Source: Chitinophaga pinensis (GTDB lineage Bacteria; Bacteroidota; Bacteroidia; Flavobacteriales; Flavobacteriaceae). From it: 20,672 bases of DNA. Under the pieces are notes generated by a model. The model was not told where the DNA came from. It saw nothing but the letters and a program-made list of their open reading frames with translations, and ran no database searches. The stretch is from positions 1 to 20,672 of the forward strand of contig CALPNL020000011.1 of the NCBI GenBank assembly GCA_943324925.2. Reading direction: 5' to 3'. Position 1 is the stretch's first letter, and each line of letters opens with the position of its first letter. Position numbers and translations under genes: made by a program. Positions 1-8,830 of the stretch are shown in pieces.

Positions 1-135
1 GGATTGAAAGAAAATGTTATTGTAGGACATAGAATTCCAGCAGGAACCGGTATGAGAGAATACGATCACACCATTGTAGGTTCTAAAGAGGAATTCAATG
101 AAATGATGACTACAAAAGAAGAATACAATTATTAA
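1..135 (+). CDS. rpoC: RNA polymerase beta' subunit, C-terminal fragment
   Basis: The window opens inside an open frame (codon 1 at base 1) that runs 44 codons to a TAA at 133-135. The peptide contains GLKENVIVGHRIPAGTG followed by an acidic tail ending EEYNY. This matches the extreme C-terminus of bacterial RpoC, where the 'ENVIxGxxIPAGTG' segment is strongly conserved. RpoC forms the catalytic clamp of RNA polymerase together with RpoB. Only the tail is visible, so nothing can be said of the active site. A hairpin terminator follows directly, and a DUF3467 gene lies just downstream, a neighbour I recall from other flavobacteria. The identification rests on a short but very characteristic motif. 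Confidence 0.9.
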   Translation, partial: GLKENVIVGHRIPAGTGMREYDHTIVGSKEEFNEMMTTKEEYNY

Positions 136-138
136 TTC

Positions 139-180
139 AAAAGTGAAAGGTTTAATTGTTTTAGATCTTTCACTTTTTTT
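139..180 (+). terminator. Rho-independent terminator after rpoC
   Basis: A perfect 11-bp inverted repeat (AAAAGTGAAAG at 139-149 and CTTTCACTTTT at 167-177) encloses a 17-base loop and runs into a T tract ending at 180. It begins three bases after the rpoC stop codon. The tail ends only 11 bases before the next start codon, so it separates rpoC from the DUF3467 gene and could act as a partial terminator. Confidence 0.75.
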
Positions 181-191
181 ACCCTTTTAAT

Positions 192-494
192 ATGAGCGAG
201 CAAGAAGGACAAATAAATATTGAATTAGATGAAAATACAGCGGAAGGAATTTATTCTAACCTAGCTATTATCAATCATTCGGCATCAGAATTTGTTTTAG
301 ATTTTGTATGTATTATGCCAGGTGTGCCTAAAGCAAAAGTGAAGTCAAGAATCGTTTTGACTCCACAACATGCTAAAAGACTAGTGAAAGCTTTAGCAGA
401 AAATGTACACCGATTTGAAGTCGCTCATGGTGAAATAAAAGACACAGAGCAACCCGCCATTCCTCTAAATTTTGGAACCGCTGGCCAAGCATAA
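192..494 (+). CDS. DUF3467 domain-containing protein
   Basis: This is a 100-residue protein of unknown function that matches the DUF3467 family from memory. The conserved core runs from about residue 8 to 75 and includes the signatures AEGIYSNLAIINHS, EFVLDF, MPGVPKAKVKSR and LTPQHAKRL. It has no signal peptide or membrane segment, so it is probably cytoplasmic. The polar C-terminal tail (about 78-100) looks disordered. The length is normal for the family. The start at 192 is the only ATG ahead of the conserved core and lies just past the rpoC terminator. No separate promoter is evident in the short gap, so expression may depend on read-through from rpoC or on a promoter within the rpoC coding end. 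No molecular role is known to me. Confidence 0.88.
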   Translation: MSEQEGQINIELDENTAEGIYSNLAIINHSASEFVLDFVCIMPGVPKAKVKSRIVLTPQHAKRLVKALAENVHRFEVAHGEIKDTEQPAIPLNFGTAGQA

Positions 495-498
495 TTTT

Positions 499-529
499 AA
501 AAGCCCCTTCATTCGAAGGGGCTTTTTTT
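499..529 (+). terminator. Rho-independent terminator after DUF3467 gene
   Basis: A 12-bp perfect stem (AAAAGCCCCTTC at 499-510 and GAAGGGGCTTTT at 515-526) has a four-base loop (ATTC) and is followed by further Ts to 529. It starts five bases after the stop codon. This is a strong intrinsic terminator with a GC-rich core, well isolated in AT-rich DNA. Confidence 0.9.
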
Positions 530-686
530 ATTCCAATATCCTACTAATAATAATTTACATCGACTTAATTCTTAAAATTAGGTTTTTGTCTCTCTATTGA
601 CATTTAGGAATTAAATAATTTTTGATACATTTTTTTTATGCTTTTGTAAAAATTCAAGTTTTTAGAAAAAAAAATAAAATTTAACA

Positions 687-716
687 TTGTTTTTTTATTT
701 TATTTAACTATTTTTA
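687..716 (+). promoter_or_regulatory. Candidate Bacteroidota promoter for the giant surface-protein gene
   Basis: TTG at 687-689 is followed after exactly 19 bases by TATTTTTA at 709-716. This fits the Bacteroidota sigma-A pattern (TTTG/TTG, N19, TAnnTTTG) except that the last base is A instead of G. It would give a start near 723 and a leader of about 44 bases. The surrounding DNA is almost pure A/T, so a chance match is possible. The rest of the gap from 530 to 766 holds no other recognisable element. Confidence 0.35.
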
Positions 717-766
717 ACGCCTGATTAATTTTTAAAATTTAATTTCCTAACCTATAATATCTAATT

Positions 767-3700
767 ATGAAAAATAATTACAATTCTTTTGGCAGTGGTT
801 TAGTTGCCTGGTTCAAAAATGGTTCAGGGTTTACAGCTGGTTCTCCCGCTGATTCCCGCTCTATGGTCACGAGTACTTCGTGGATGTTTGCAATTTTAAT
901 GCTGTTAACTTTTTCTGTTAGTCAGCAAGTAAATGCAACAACTTGTCCTAACGCAACTGTTATTGCACCAAGTTCTTTGCCAATTACAAATGCTACTATT
1001 GTTTGTGGAACCACAAACGATATTACGGCGACATCTGTAGCTGCATCAGTTTTAACTGGTGGTTGTTCAAATACTAATTATTACGGAGGTCTTGAATCTT
1101 TGTATAGTTTTACTCCAACTGCTACAGGGATGTATTCCCTTAGTATGACAGGTCAAACTTGGAGTCAGATTTCAGTATTTAATGGTTGTCCTACAACGGC
1201 AGGTACTACATGTATTGCTGGTATAGCTGATACTACTGCTGCTAAAAGTGTCACAATGAACTTAACTGCTGGTGTAACTTATTTTATCTTATTTGATACA
1301 TGGCCAACTCCAAATAGTCCTTGTCCTGGAACTTTTAGCTTATTTCAATTGCTTCCAAACACGGCTACAGCAATTGTAAATGGTGGTTTATGGAGCAGCC
1401 CTGCAACATGGGGAGGAACTTTACCTAACTCAGCAAGTACAGTTGTTATTCCTGCTGGAGCTATCGTAACGGTAGATCAAGTTACTAGTGTAGCAAGTTT
1501 GTCTGTTACTGGAACTTTACAATGGAGTGGAACTTCAGCAATGACTATCGCTGGAGATTTAACGATTAACTCAGCTGGTAAATTATTACCTTATTCTACT
1601 GCTGGAACTGGAGTTACAATAAACATAGGGGGTAATTTTCAAAATAATGGTTATGCTAATTTAGCTGCAACTTCTACCTTTATTAACTTTAATGGGACTG
1701 GTTCTACTTTAAGTGGTACTGGAGTTTTTGAAGGGGACGGTACTAGAGGAATTATTAGAACTTTGGCTTTCCAAAACTTAGGAAGTAATTCTATTTCTAC
1801 TACTCAAAATTTAACAGTAACTTCAGGGTTTACTCATACTGCCGGTTCTTTAAATACCAATGGAAAATTAAAAATTGATAATACCGCTCAAATATATGGC
1901 CAAGCACTAAACTTGCAAGTAGCAAATATTGCGGTAACCAACATGGGTTCGCTTTACACTGTAGCTCCAGTTGTTTTTGGAACAGCAGTGGTACCTTATG
2001 CTAACGCATTAGCGGCAACCCTTGGAACAAGATATTTTAGTGGTAATAACGTATATTTATGTACTGCAAATGGAACTTTTAACGCAACTGCACCTACTTC
2101 TACTGCAGATACTACTTTTACAACAAGTGGTCCTACGTTAATTTGGATAGGAACTTTAGGAACTCTTGGAACGAACGTTCCTTATAATGGAACTTTGTCG
2201 CTTACCACTCAATATTTTTATGGAAATAATGTTTACCAAGCAACTTCTGCAACTGCAACTACTACAATGCCTGTTCATACTTCAGGTACTGCAGGTGGTT
2301 TCCGTTATTTAGGTACTGTGGCTAAAGCAACAGTTAACTTTGATTCAGTAACCGGAACAGTAAGAAGTTTGAATTTAACTCAAACTGGTTCTGGATTTTC
2401 AACTGCACCAGCCGTTACTATAAGTAAAGGTCTAGGAGATACTACTGGAACAGGTGCTGCTGCAACAGCAGTATTTTTCCAACAAATTGCTGGTCCTGCG
2501 AATAGCTTAACTCAAAAAAGTGGTGGAGCTACCATTACTGGTGGTTTAACTATTAATAGTGATCAAGGAGCTAGTGTTGCCTCTACAAATGTTCAGGCTT
2601 CTTCTGGAGTGGGTAACATTTCAACTTCTAATGGTGGTGTTGATTATACAGTCGCTCCAACAGTTGGATTTGCTGGACCTCCAACGCTTAACTTAGTGAC
2701 TAACGTAGGTTCAGGATATACTGCTGTACCAACAGTTACAGTAACAGGCGGAACATTAGTTTCAGGAACCGCATTGGCTTCAACCAACTTTACAGTAACG
2801 GTAAACCAAGGAAAAGTAGTATCGGTATACTTAAATACTGGAACTTCTGCAACTTATTCAGTGCCTCCAACATTATCTTTATCTGCAGGAAATGCTACTA
2901 TAGCCTTCCCAGCAGGTTGTTGGCCTACTGCAACGGCTAATTTAGGTAGCAATGGACAAATTACTAGTTTCACAATTACCAATGCTGGTTTTGGTTATGC
3001 TGCTGCTCCAACTGTTGGAATTGGAAGTACTACAACACCAGCATCAAATTCTGGAACTGCTCTTGGGGGAACTTTTGTTACTCCAGCAACGGCTCCAACA
3101 GCTCGTATTGCATTGTATAACTTAACATTAAACTTATTTACTCCTTCTACAGTTGCTGTAGTTGCTTCAGATGATGCTGCTATTCCATCTAACAGAAAAA
3201 TGAATAACTTATCATTATCAGGTAATGGAATAGGGTTAAATTTAACAAATAACTTGGTTCTTTTTGGAACAAGCCCATTCGGTTTGACTGGAAGTGCTAG
3301 CACTCCAGGAAACGTATTGAACTTAGGAGGTAATAATTTATTATTTACTTGGAATGGTTATGCCGGAGCATTTTCATCTTTTGGTACTACTAACGCTTAC
3401 ATCACAAATGGATCTATGACATTAACTGGTAGAGGAGGAGGAACCACAGGTTCTACTTTCAACTACCCATTTAGTGGGACGGTGACTACTTTCACAGGAG
3501 GAAATGGATCAACTGCTGCTACGGGTGGTACTGATGCATTAACTGTTAAAGTTACAGAAGTACCAACTCCTACCAATACAGTTACTACAGGAACCGGTAT
3601 TGCCTTAGGAAGTCGTGCATTCAAAATTGAAACGGCAACAACATTTGGTTTAGCAACAGCTTCATCTACTTTATTTGGTGGAACGGCTCCAACTGTAACA

Positions 3701-6700
3701 TTAAATTATAATGCGCAAGATGCATTGACGTCTACTCAACCACAAACTTTTGTATTAGAGTCAGCTGCTTTAGGTGGTGCTTGGAATGTTCGAAGTGGTG
3801 CTGTGGGAACTACAGGTGCTTTAGCAGCAACTGGTAGTGCTACAACGATTTCTACTACTCCAGGTCCAATAGTTTATAATAGTGGTAACTTTTACACATG
3901 GGGTACAGGTGCTCCAACCATTGCAGGTGTAATTCCTACAGTGCTTTGTGCTAACTCTGGTGCTTTTTCATTATCAGGTACTAATTTTACTGGTGTAACA
4001 GCTGTTAAAATAGGTGGAACCAATGTGTTAACTTTCACTATTGTGAATGATACTACTATTACTGGTTTTGCTGGTCCTGGAACTACAGGAAATATTTCGG
4101 TTACTAAAAATGGTTTTACCTATACCGGTATTGAAAACATTACTGTTTCTCCATCACCAAGTGCTCCTACAGTTTCAACATCTTCAGTTAACATAAACTT
4201 AGGAGGAACCGTTACGGTTACTGCAACTGGTGGTTCAGGTACTTTTAGATGGTACAATGATGCCAACGTTGGTACCTTATTATATACTGGCGCTACTTTT
4301 AACTTACCTAAGTGTCCTGGAAATTTATGGGTTACAGAATACAATGGTTCTTGTGAAGGTTTAAGAACTTTAATTACTGTAAATACAGCTCCAACTGCTA
4401 TCGTTTCTTCTGTAGATTCTTTCTGTGGAACTGGTAATACAGTGAATTTGACTGCTTCACCAGCAGATTCAACAATCACTTATGCATGGACTTCTTTAAC
4501 AACTCCTGCAACTGTTACTCCTGCAACTGGAGCAACTAGTGTAACGTCTTCATTAACACAAACGTCAGATTTCAGATTAACAGCTACCAAAGGTGCTTGT
4601 ACTGCTTCTGCGTTTAAATCAATAGGATTGTATCCATTGCCATCGGCTACGGTGACTTCAACTGCTCAAGGAGTATGTCCAGGAACAAGTGCTACAATTG
4701 GTTCAGGATTAATAGCTGGTAACTTTGCGGTTACTTCAGTTCCTTATGTGCCTTTAATTGCTCCAGCAAATGCTGTTGTAGTTCATTCAGTTGGGGTATC
4801 TAACGTACCACTTTCAGGAGGTTCACTTGATGATGGTGGATGGTCTGGTCTTCCAATAGGATTTAATTTCAACTTCTTTGGAACTACATTCACTTCAATC
4901 TCTGCCGGTACGAATGGATTATTAATGTTTGGAACTCCTCCAGGTTATGGAACTGCAAATGGTCAATTAGGTCAATTTTCTTTCGCTACAACTCCTGCTG
5001 TATTCCCTAATCCGTCTAACCCTGGAAATGTTATTTCATTAATGGCAGCCGATCAAAATTTTGGTACAGGTACAACCAGTACGATAACTTATTGGACGCA
5101 AGGATATGCTCCGAATAGAGTATTCGTAATTGAATATAGTAAAGTAAATCCGTTGTCTAGTACAACAACTAATTTTACTGCTCAAGCTCGTTTATATGAA
5201 ACTCTTGGAACAGTAGATATTGCTATAGCTTCAAGAACTGCTACCAATTCTGCTACTGTAGGACTTCAAAATGGTACTGGTACCATTGGTGCCGTGGCTC
5301 CAGGTCGTCAATCCTTTACCTCAACGATTACTACACCTGAAACATGGCGTTTTGTTCCACCATCAAATTATAATACTACTTGGTTTGCTAATGGTGTTGC
5401 TATGCCTTCAGTTACTGCAAACCCTACCGCTACTCCTCCGGTAGTTGGATATGCTAACCCAGGTGTTAACGTATTAAGTATTCCTGTAGCTCCTGTAGCT
5501 ACCACTACTTATTCTATATCTTATACTAACCAAACTACCGGTTGTACTAATGCTGCTGGTTCAGCGCAAGTAGTTATGGCGGTACTTGGAACTACAGTTC
5601 CTGCAGGTTTAACTACTATTGCTAGTGCTACCTCAGTTTGTACTGGTCAAACTGTAACTTTCAGTACGAGCTACACTATTACTGCTGGTATGACGTACCA
5701 GTGGCAAAATTCTACTGATGGTGGAACCACTTGGACAGATATTGCTTCTGCAACAGCGGCAACCTATTCAGCTATTCCTACAGCTTCTAGCTACCGTTGT
5801 AAATTGATTTCTTGTAATGGTGTTCCTGGATTTACAAGTCCGGTGACTATTAGTTACGCGAACTCTATAGTTTCTACCACTCCTGGTTTACGTTGTGGAT
5901 ATGGAACTGCCACTGTGGGTGCAACTGGATCTACAGGGACAACAATTAAATGGTATCCTAGTATTACAGGTGGTGCTGCATTAGGAACTGGTACTTCATT
6001 TGTAACTCCTATCATTAGTACAAATACTACTTTTTATGCAGGTGCTGAAACTTATGTTTCTGGTGCTTTACCAATAGGTGCAGGAGGAACGAATTCTTCA
6101 ACTTCAGGTCAATCGTTCTTACCAGGTTTCTGGGGAGGATCTAAAACACAATACATCATTAAAGCGAGTGAATTATTAGCTGCTGGTATAGGTGCGGGTA
6201 ACATTACTAGTTTAGGTTTTGAGCCTACAGATTCTGGTCAAACCTACCAAGGTTTCTCAGTTTCTTTAGCTCCAGTTACTGATACTGCAATGACAACTAC
6301 TTTCATCTCAACTGGATTGACTCAGGTATATGCAGGTACACTTGCTGATACTGGATTTACTCCTGTGGCTAATACAGTAAACAATTTAGCTTTTGGAACT
6401 GGAACAGGTTCGGCTGCTACATTCAACTGGAATGGTAGTTCTAATATCTTAGTTTCTATTTCTAGAACTTCGGTTCCTGGTGCGTTTACATCGGCAGCAA
6501 CCACTATGAAAGTGGATGATGTTGGGTTCGTGTCTACTGCTTATGATTTAGCGGATAACTTGGATCCAGCGACTATGTTGGCTTCGCCTACTGCAGATGC
6601 TACTACTTCATTTAGACCTCGTTTTACAATTAATGGTCAAGTGGTATGTTCTTCTGTAAGAGTACCAGTAGTAGTTACTGTGACACCTCCTCCAGCTTTA

Positions 6701-8722
6701 GTATTAAGTGGAACAACTGCTACTATTTGTGCTGAATCAAGTTCAGCTCCAGTAACGGTAACCACAGGTGCGTCTAGCTATACTAACTATGTTTGGTCAA
6801 CACCTACAACGGTAACTGGAAATTCAACTTCTGGTTGGGTATTCAATCCATTAACTACATCTAGTTATACTTTAGTAGCTTCACAAACTACAGGGGCAAC
6901 TCCTTGTGCTACTACTGCAACTTTAGCCGTAAATGTGAATCCTACACCAAGTATATTAAGTATTGCTCCTGCTTCAGCATCAGCTTGTGCTAATTTAGTT
7001 TTACCTTTAGTAACTTCAGGTGGTACAGTAGGTGCAACTGGACAATTACAAATTGGTAGTGGTGTGTTAGCAAATACAACTTCAACTCCATACAAAGTTT
7101 TCTGGGGTGGGTCTAAAACACAAGCATTATATACTGCTGCAGAGTTAACTTCTTTAGGATTAATTGCTGGAAGTTCAATTTCTAGTATTGGTCACGTAAT
7201 TTTATCAGGTGTTCCTTTGTTAATGAACAACTATTCTGTAAGTGTTGGATTTGTTTCAAGTGCTACTTTAGGTACTGGTTTTGTTACGGCTCCATCAACT
7301 ACCATTTTAAATAATGTGGCTTACACTCCTCCAACAGGAACTGGTAACATCGATTATGCTTTAACTACTCCTATTGTTTGGGATGGAGTTTCTAGTTTAT
7401 TAGTTGAAACTTGTTTTAATAACAATGATGGTGGTGGTGGTTCAACAAATTCATTATCTGTTGCTTCTTCAACTGTTGCAACTGGATTGAATTTATATAG
7501 AACACAAGACAACACGATAGATGTGTGTTCTAATGCTACTGCTCCTGCGGGAACTACAACAAGACCTAATTTAAGAATATTTGTTCAAGGACAGGTAGCT
7601 ACAACTTGGTCTCCGATTACTAATTTGTATACCGATGCTGCAGGAACGGTTCCTTATACAACAGGAACAAATGCGGCTACTGTTTACTTTAAAACAAATG
7701 CTGCTGCTGCTGCCGTTACTTATACTGCAACTGCAACTACTTCTTTAGGATGTGCTAGATCAACTACTGTTCCGGTAACGGTTTACCAAACCGCTGCACC
7801 AACAGGATTACAATTCTACCAATTCTGTCCAACGGGTGGTGTTACTGTAGGAAGTATGACTCCAACTATAACAGGAGCTAATATTAAATGGTATTCTGTT
7901 TCTACAGGTGGAACTGCATTGGCTCCAACTACACCTTTAACTCAAGGTTATTTCTGGGCGTCTCAAACGTTAAATGGCTGTGAAAGTCCAACTAGATTCT
8001 TAGTATTTGCTATATCTAATGCAACTACTGCTCCTTCTAGTAGCCCAACACAACAATTCTGTAATACAGCAACTGTTGCCAATTTAACTGCTAATGGTAG
8101 TGCATTGTTATGGTATTCTACAGCAACAGGAGGTTCAGCTTTAGCTTCAACAGCTGCTTTAGCAACAGGAACTTACTATGTATCTCAAACTTCTGGTGGA
8201 TGTGAAAGTCCTAGAACAGCAGTTTCAGTAACAGTAACTGTAGTTCCAGCTCCAACTGGTGCTGCAACACAATCGTTATCGTCTTTATTAACGTTAGGTG
8301 ATATCGTAGTTACAGGTTCAAATATTACTTGGTATGCTACTGCCGCAAATGCTGCTTCAGGAACTAGTCCACTTTCATCTACTCAATTGTTAGCTAACAC
8401 AACTTATTATGCTACACAGACAATTAATGGATGTAGAAGTGCTGCTAGCTTAGCGGTAACTATTACCACTTTGGCGAATCAAGATTTTGATATGACGCAG
8501 TTTACTTACTATCCAAACCCAGTGATCGACTTGTTGAATATTTCTTATTCTCAAGACATGACAAGTGTGAAAGTATTTAACATCGTTGGTCAACAATTAA
8601 TGAGCAAACAGATTAATTCTAATACTACTCAGATAGATATGTCTAGTTATGCTAATGGTGCTTACTTTATTCAAGTAACTACTGAAAATGCAATGAAAAC
8701 GGTTAGAGTGATTAAGAAATAA
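767..8722 (+). CDS. Giant modular T9SS-exported adhesin-like surface protein
   Basis: The 2651-residue protein carries a late hydrophobic export signal (about 39-50, likely cleavage after VNA57) and a C-terminal type A T9SS sorting domain (about 2579-2651, starting YYPNP and ending VRVIKK). It should cross the inner membrane by Sec and the outer membrane by T9SS, and be anchored on or released from the cell surface. Modules in order, by motif: PPC-like jelly roll (58-197); G8-like/beta-helix start with WSSPATWGG (205-330); two Y-x-x-GNNVY modules (420-463, 482-517) among GSGYT-x-x-P repeats (393-755); IPT/TIG (1050-1129); Ig-like (1131-1208); a nidogen-like beta module (1346-1530); Ig (1624-1697); two FWGGSKTQ modules (from about 1777 and 2107); three tandem Ig_7 domains with core Trp at 2375, 2449 and 2522. 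It is rich in Thr, Ser, Ala and Gly. No catalytic motif was recognised, so adhesion or matrix function is inferred. It is transcribed alone, with a terminator behind it. Confidence 0.88.
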   Translation: MKNNYNSFGSGLVAWFKNGSGFTAGSPADSRSMVTSTSWMFAILMLLTFSVSQQVNATTCPNATVIAPSSLPITNATIVCGTTNDITATSVAASVLTGGCSNTNYYGGLESLYSFTPTATGMYSLSMTGQTWSQISVFNGCPTTAGTTCIAGIADTTAAKSVTMNLTAGVTYFILFDTWPTPNSPCPGTFSLFQLLPNTATAIVNGGLWSSPATWGGTLPNSASTVVIPAGAIVTVDQVTSVASLSVTGTLQWSGTSAMTIAGDLTINSAGKLLPYSTAGTGVTINIGGNFQNNGYANLAATSTFINFNGTGSTLSGTGVFEGDGTRGIIRTLAFQNLGSNSISTTQNLTVTSGFTHTAGSLNTNGKLKIDNTAQIYGQALNLQVANIAVTNMGSLYTVAPVVFGTAVVPYANALAATLGTRYFSGNNVYLCTANGTFNATAPTSTADTTFTTSGPTLIWIGTLGTLGTNVPYNGTLSLTTQYFYGNNVYQATSATATTTMPVHTSGTAGGFRYLGTVAKATVNFDSVTGTVRSLNLTQTGSGFSTAPAVTISKGLGDTTGTGAAATAVFFQQIAGPANSLTQKSGGATITGGLTINSDQGASVASTNVQASSGVGNISTSNGGVDYTVAPTVGFAGPPTLNLVTNVGSGYTAVPTVTVTGGTLVSGTALASTNFTVTVNQGKVVSVYLNTGTSATYSVPPTLSLSAGNATIAFPAGCWPTATANLGSNGQITSFTITNAGFGYAAAPTVGIGSTTTPASNSGTALGGTFVTPATAPTARIALYNLTLNLFTPSTVAVVASDDAAIPSNRKMNNLSLSGNGIGLNLTNNLVLFGTSPFGLTGSASTPGNVLNLGGNNLLFTWNGYAGAFSSFGTTNAYITNGSMTLTGRGGGTTGSTFNYPFSGTVTTFTGGNGSTAATGGTDALTVKVTEVPTPTNTVTTGTGIALGSRAFKIETATTFGLATASSTLFGGTAPTVTLNYNAQDALTSTQPQTFVLESAALGGAWNVRSGAVGTTGALAATGSATTISTTPGPIVYNSGNFYTWGTGAPTIAGVIPTVLCANSGAFSLSGTNFTGVTAVKIGGTNVLTFTIVNDTTITGFAGPGTTGNISVTKNGFTYTGIENITVSPSPSAPTVSTSSVNINLGGTVTVTATGGSGTFRWYNDANVGTLLYTGATFNLPKCPGNLWVTEYNGSCEGLRTLITVNTAPTAIVSSVDSFCGTGNTVNLTASPADSTITYAWTSLTTPATVTPATGATSVTSSLTQTSDFRLTATKGACTASAFKSIGLYPLPSATVTSTAQGVCPGTSATIGSGLIAGNFAVTSVPYVPLIAPANAVVVHSVGVSNVPLSGGSLDDGGWSGLPIGFNFNFFGTTFTSISAGTNGLLMFGTPPGYGTANGQLGQFSFATTPAVFPNPSNPGNVISLMAADQNFGTGTTSTITYWTQGYAPNRVFVIEYSKVNPLSSTTTNFTAQARLYETLGTVDIAIASRTATNSATVGLQNGTGTIGAVAPGRQSFTSTITTPETWRFVPPSNYNTTWFANGVAMPSVTANPTATPPVVGYANPGVNVLSIPVAPVATTTYSISYTNQTTGCTNAAGSAQVVMAVLGTTVPAGLTTIASATSVCTGQTVTFSTSYTITAGMTYQWQNSTDGGTTWTDIASATAATYSAIPTASSYRCKLISCNGVPGFTSPVTISYANSIVSTTPGLRCGYGTATVGATGSTGTTIKWYPSITGGAALGTGTSFVTPIISTNTTFYAGAETYVSGALPIGAGGTNSSTSGQSFLPGFWGGSKTQYIIKASELLAAGIGAGNITSLGFEPTDSGQTYQGFSVSLAPVTDTAMTTTFISTGLTQVYAGTLADTGFTPVANTVNNLAFGTGTGSAATFNWNGSSNILVSISRTSVPGAFTSAATTMKVDDVGFVSTAYDLADNLDPATMLASPTADATTSFRPRFTINGQVVCSSVRVPVVVTVTPPPALVLSGTTATICAESSSAPVTVTTGASSYTNYVWSTPTTVTGNSTSGWVFNPLTTSSYTLVASQTTGATPCATTATLAVNVNPTPSILSIAPASASACANLVLPLVTSGGTVGATGQLQIGSGVLANTTSTPYKVFWGGSKTQALYTAAELTSLGLIAGSSISSIGHVILSGVPLLMNNYSVSVGFVSSATLGTGFVTAPSTTILNNVAYTPPTGTGNIDYALTTPIVWDGVSSLLVETCFNNNDGGGGSTNSLSVASSTVATGLNLYRTQDNTIDVCSNATAPAGTTTRPNLRIFVQGQVATTWSPITNLYTDAAGTVPYTTGTNAATVYFKTNAAAAAVTYTATATTSLGCARSTTVPVTVYQTAAPTGLQFYQFCPTGGVTVGSMTPTITGANIKWYSVSTGGTALAPTTPLTQGYFWASQTLNGCESPTRFLVFAISNATTAPSSSPTQQFCNTATVANLTANGSALLWYSTATGGSALASTAALATGTYYVSQTSGGCESPRTAVSVTVTVVPAPTGAATQSLSSLLTLGDIVVTGSNITWYATAANAASGTSPLSSTQLLANTTYYATQTINGCRSAASLAVTITTLANQDFDMTQFTYYPNPVIDLLNISYSQDMTSVKVFNIVGQQLMSKQINSNTTQIDMSSYANGAYFIQVTTENAMKTVRVIKK

Positions 8723-8740
8723 CTACAACCTTTAAATACT

Positions 8741-8774
8741 AAAAAACCCATTCACATTGTGAATGGGTTTTTTT
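8741..8774. terminator. Bidirectional terminator between the giant gene and prfC
   Basis: A perfect 15-bp stem (AAAAAACCCATTCAC at 8741-8755 and GTGAATGGGTTTTTT at 8759-8773) with a three-base loop is flanked by As on the left and Ts on the right. It therefore works as an intrinsic terminator on either strand. It lies 18 bases after the stop of the plus-strand giant gene and about 57 bases past the stop of minus-strand prfC, so it can serve both convergent genes. Confidence 0.9.
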
Positions 8775-8830
8775 ATTTAAGTTAATCAAACTATATTAAT
8801 AGAAAGTTCAATTTTAGTTGGTTTGATTTA

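Noticed and set aside
585..624. TTTG (585) and TAATTTTTG (616-624) as a promoter for the giant gene
   Set aside because: The spacer is 27 bases instead of about 19, and the -7 element has an extra base. The TTG-N19-TATTTTTA pair at 687-716 fits better.
2995..3303. Minus-strand open frames inside the giant gene (also 4120-4479, 6322-6504, 6865-7095)
   Set aside because: They lie antisense to a continuous 2651-codon frame with clear domain content. Their peptides are low-complexity mirror images of the Thr/Ala/Gly-rich coding sequence and match nothing I recognise.
8784..8828. Inverted repeat AATCAAAC / GTTTGATT just downstream of prfC
   Set aside because: Only 8 bp, A/T-rich, with a 29-base loop and no T tract next to it. 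The 15-bp hairpin at 8741-8774 explains termination much better.
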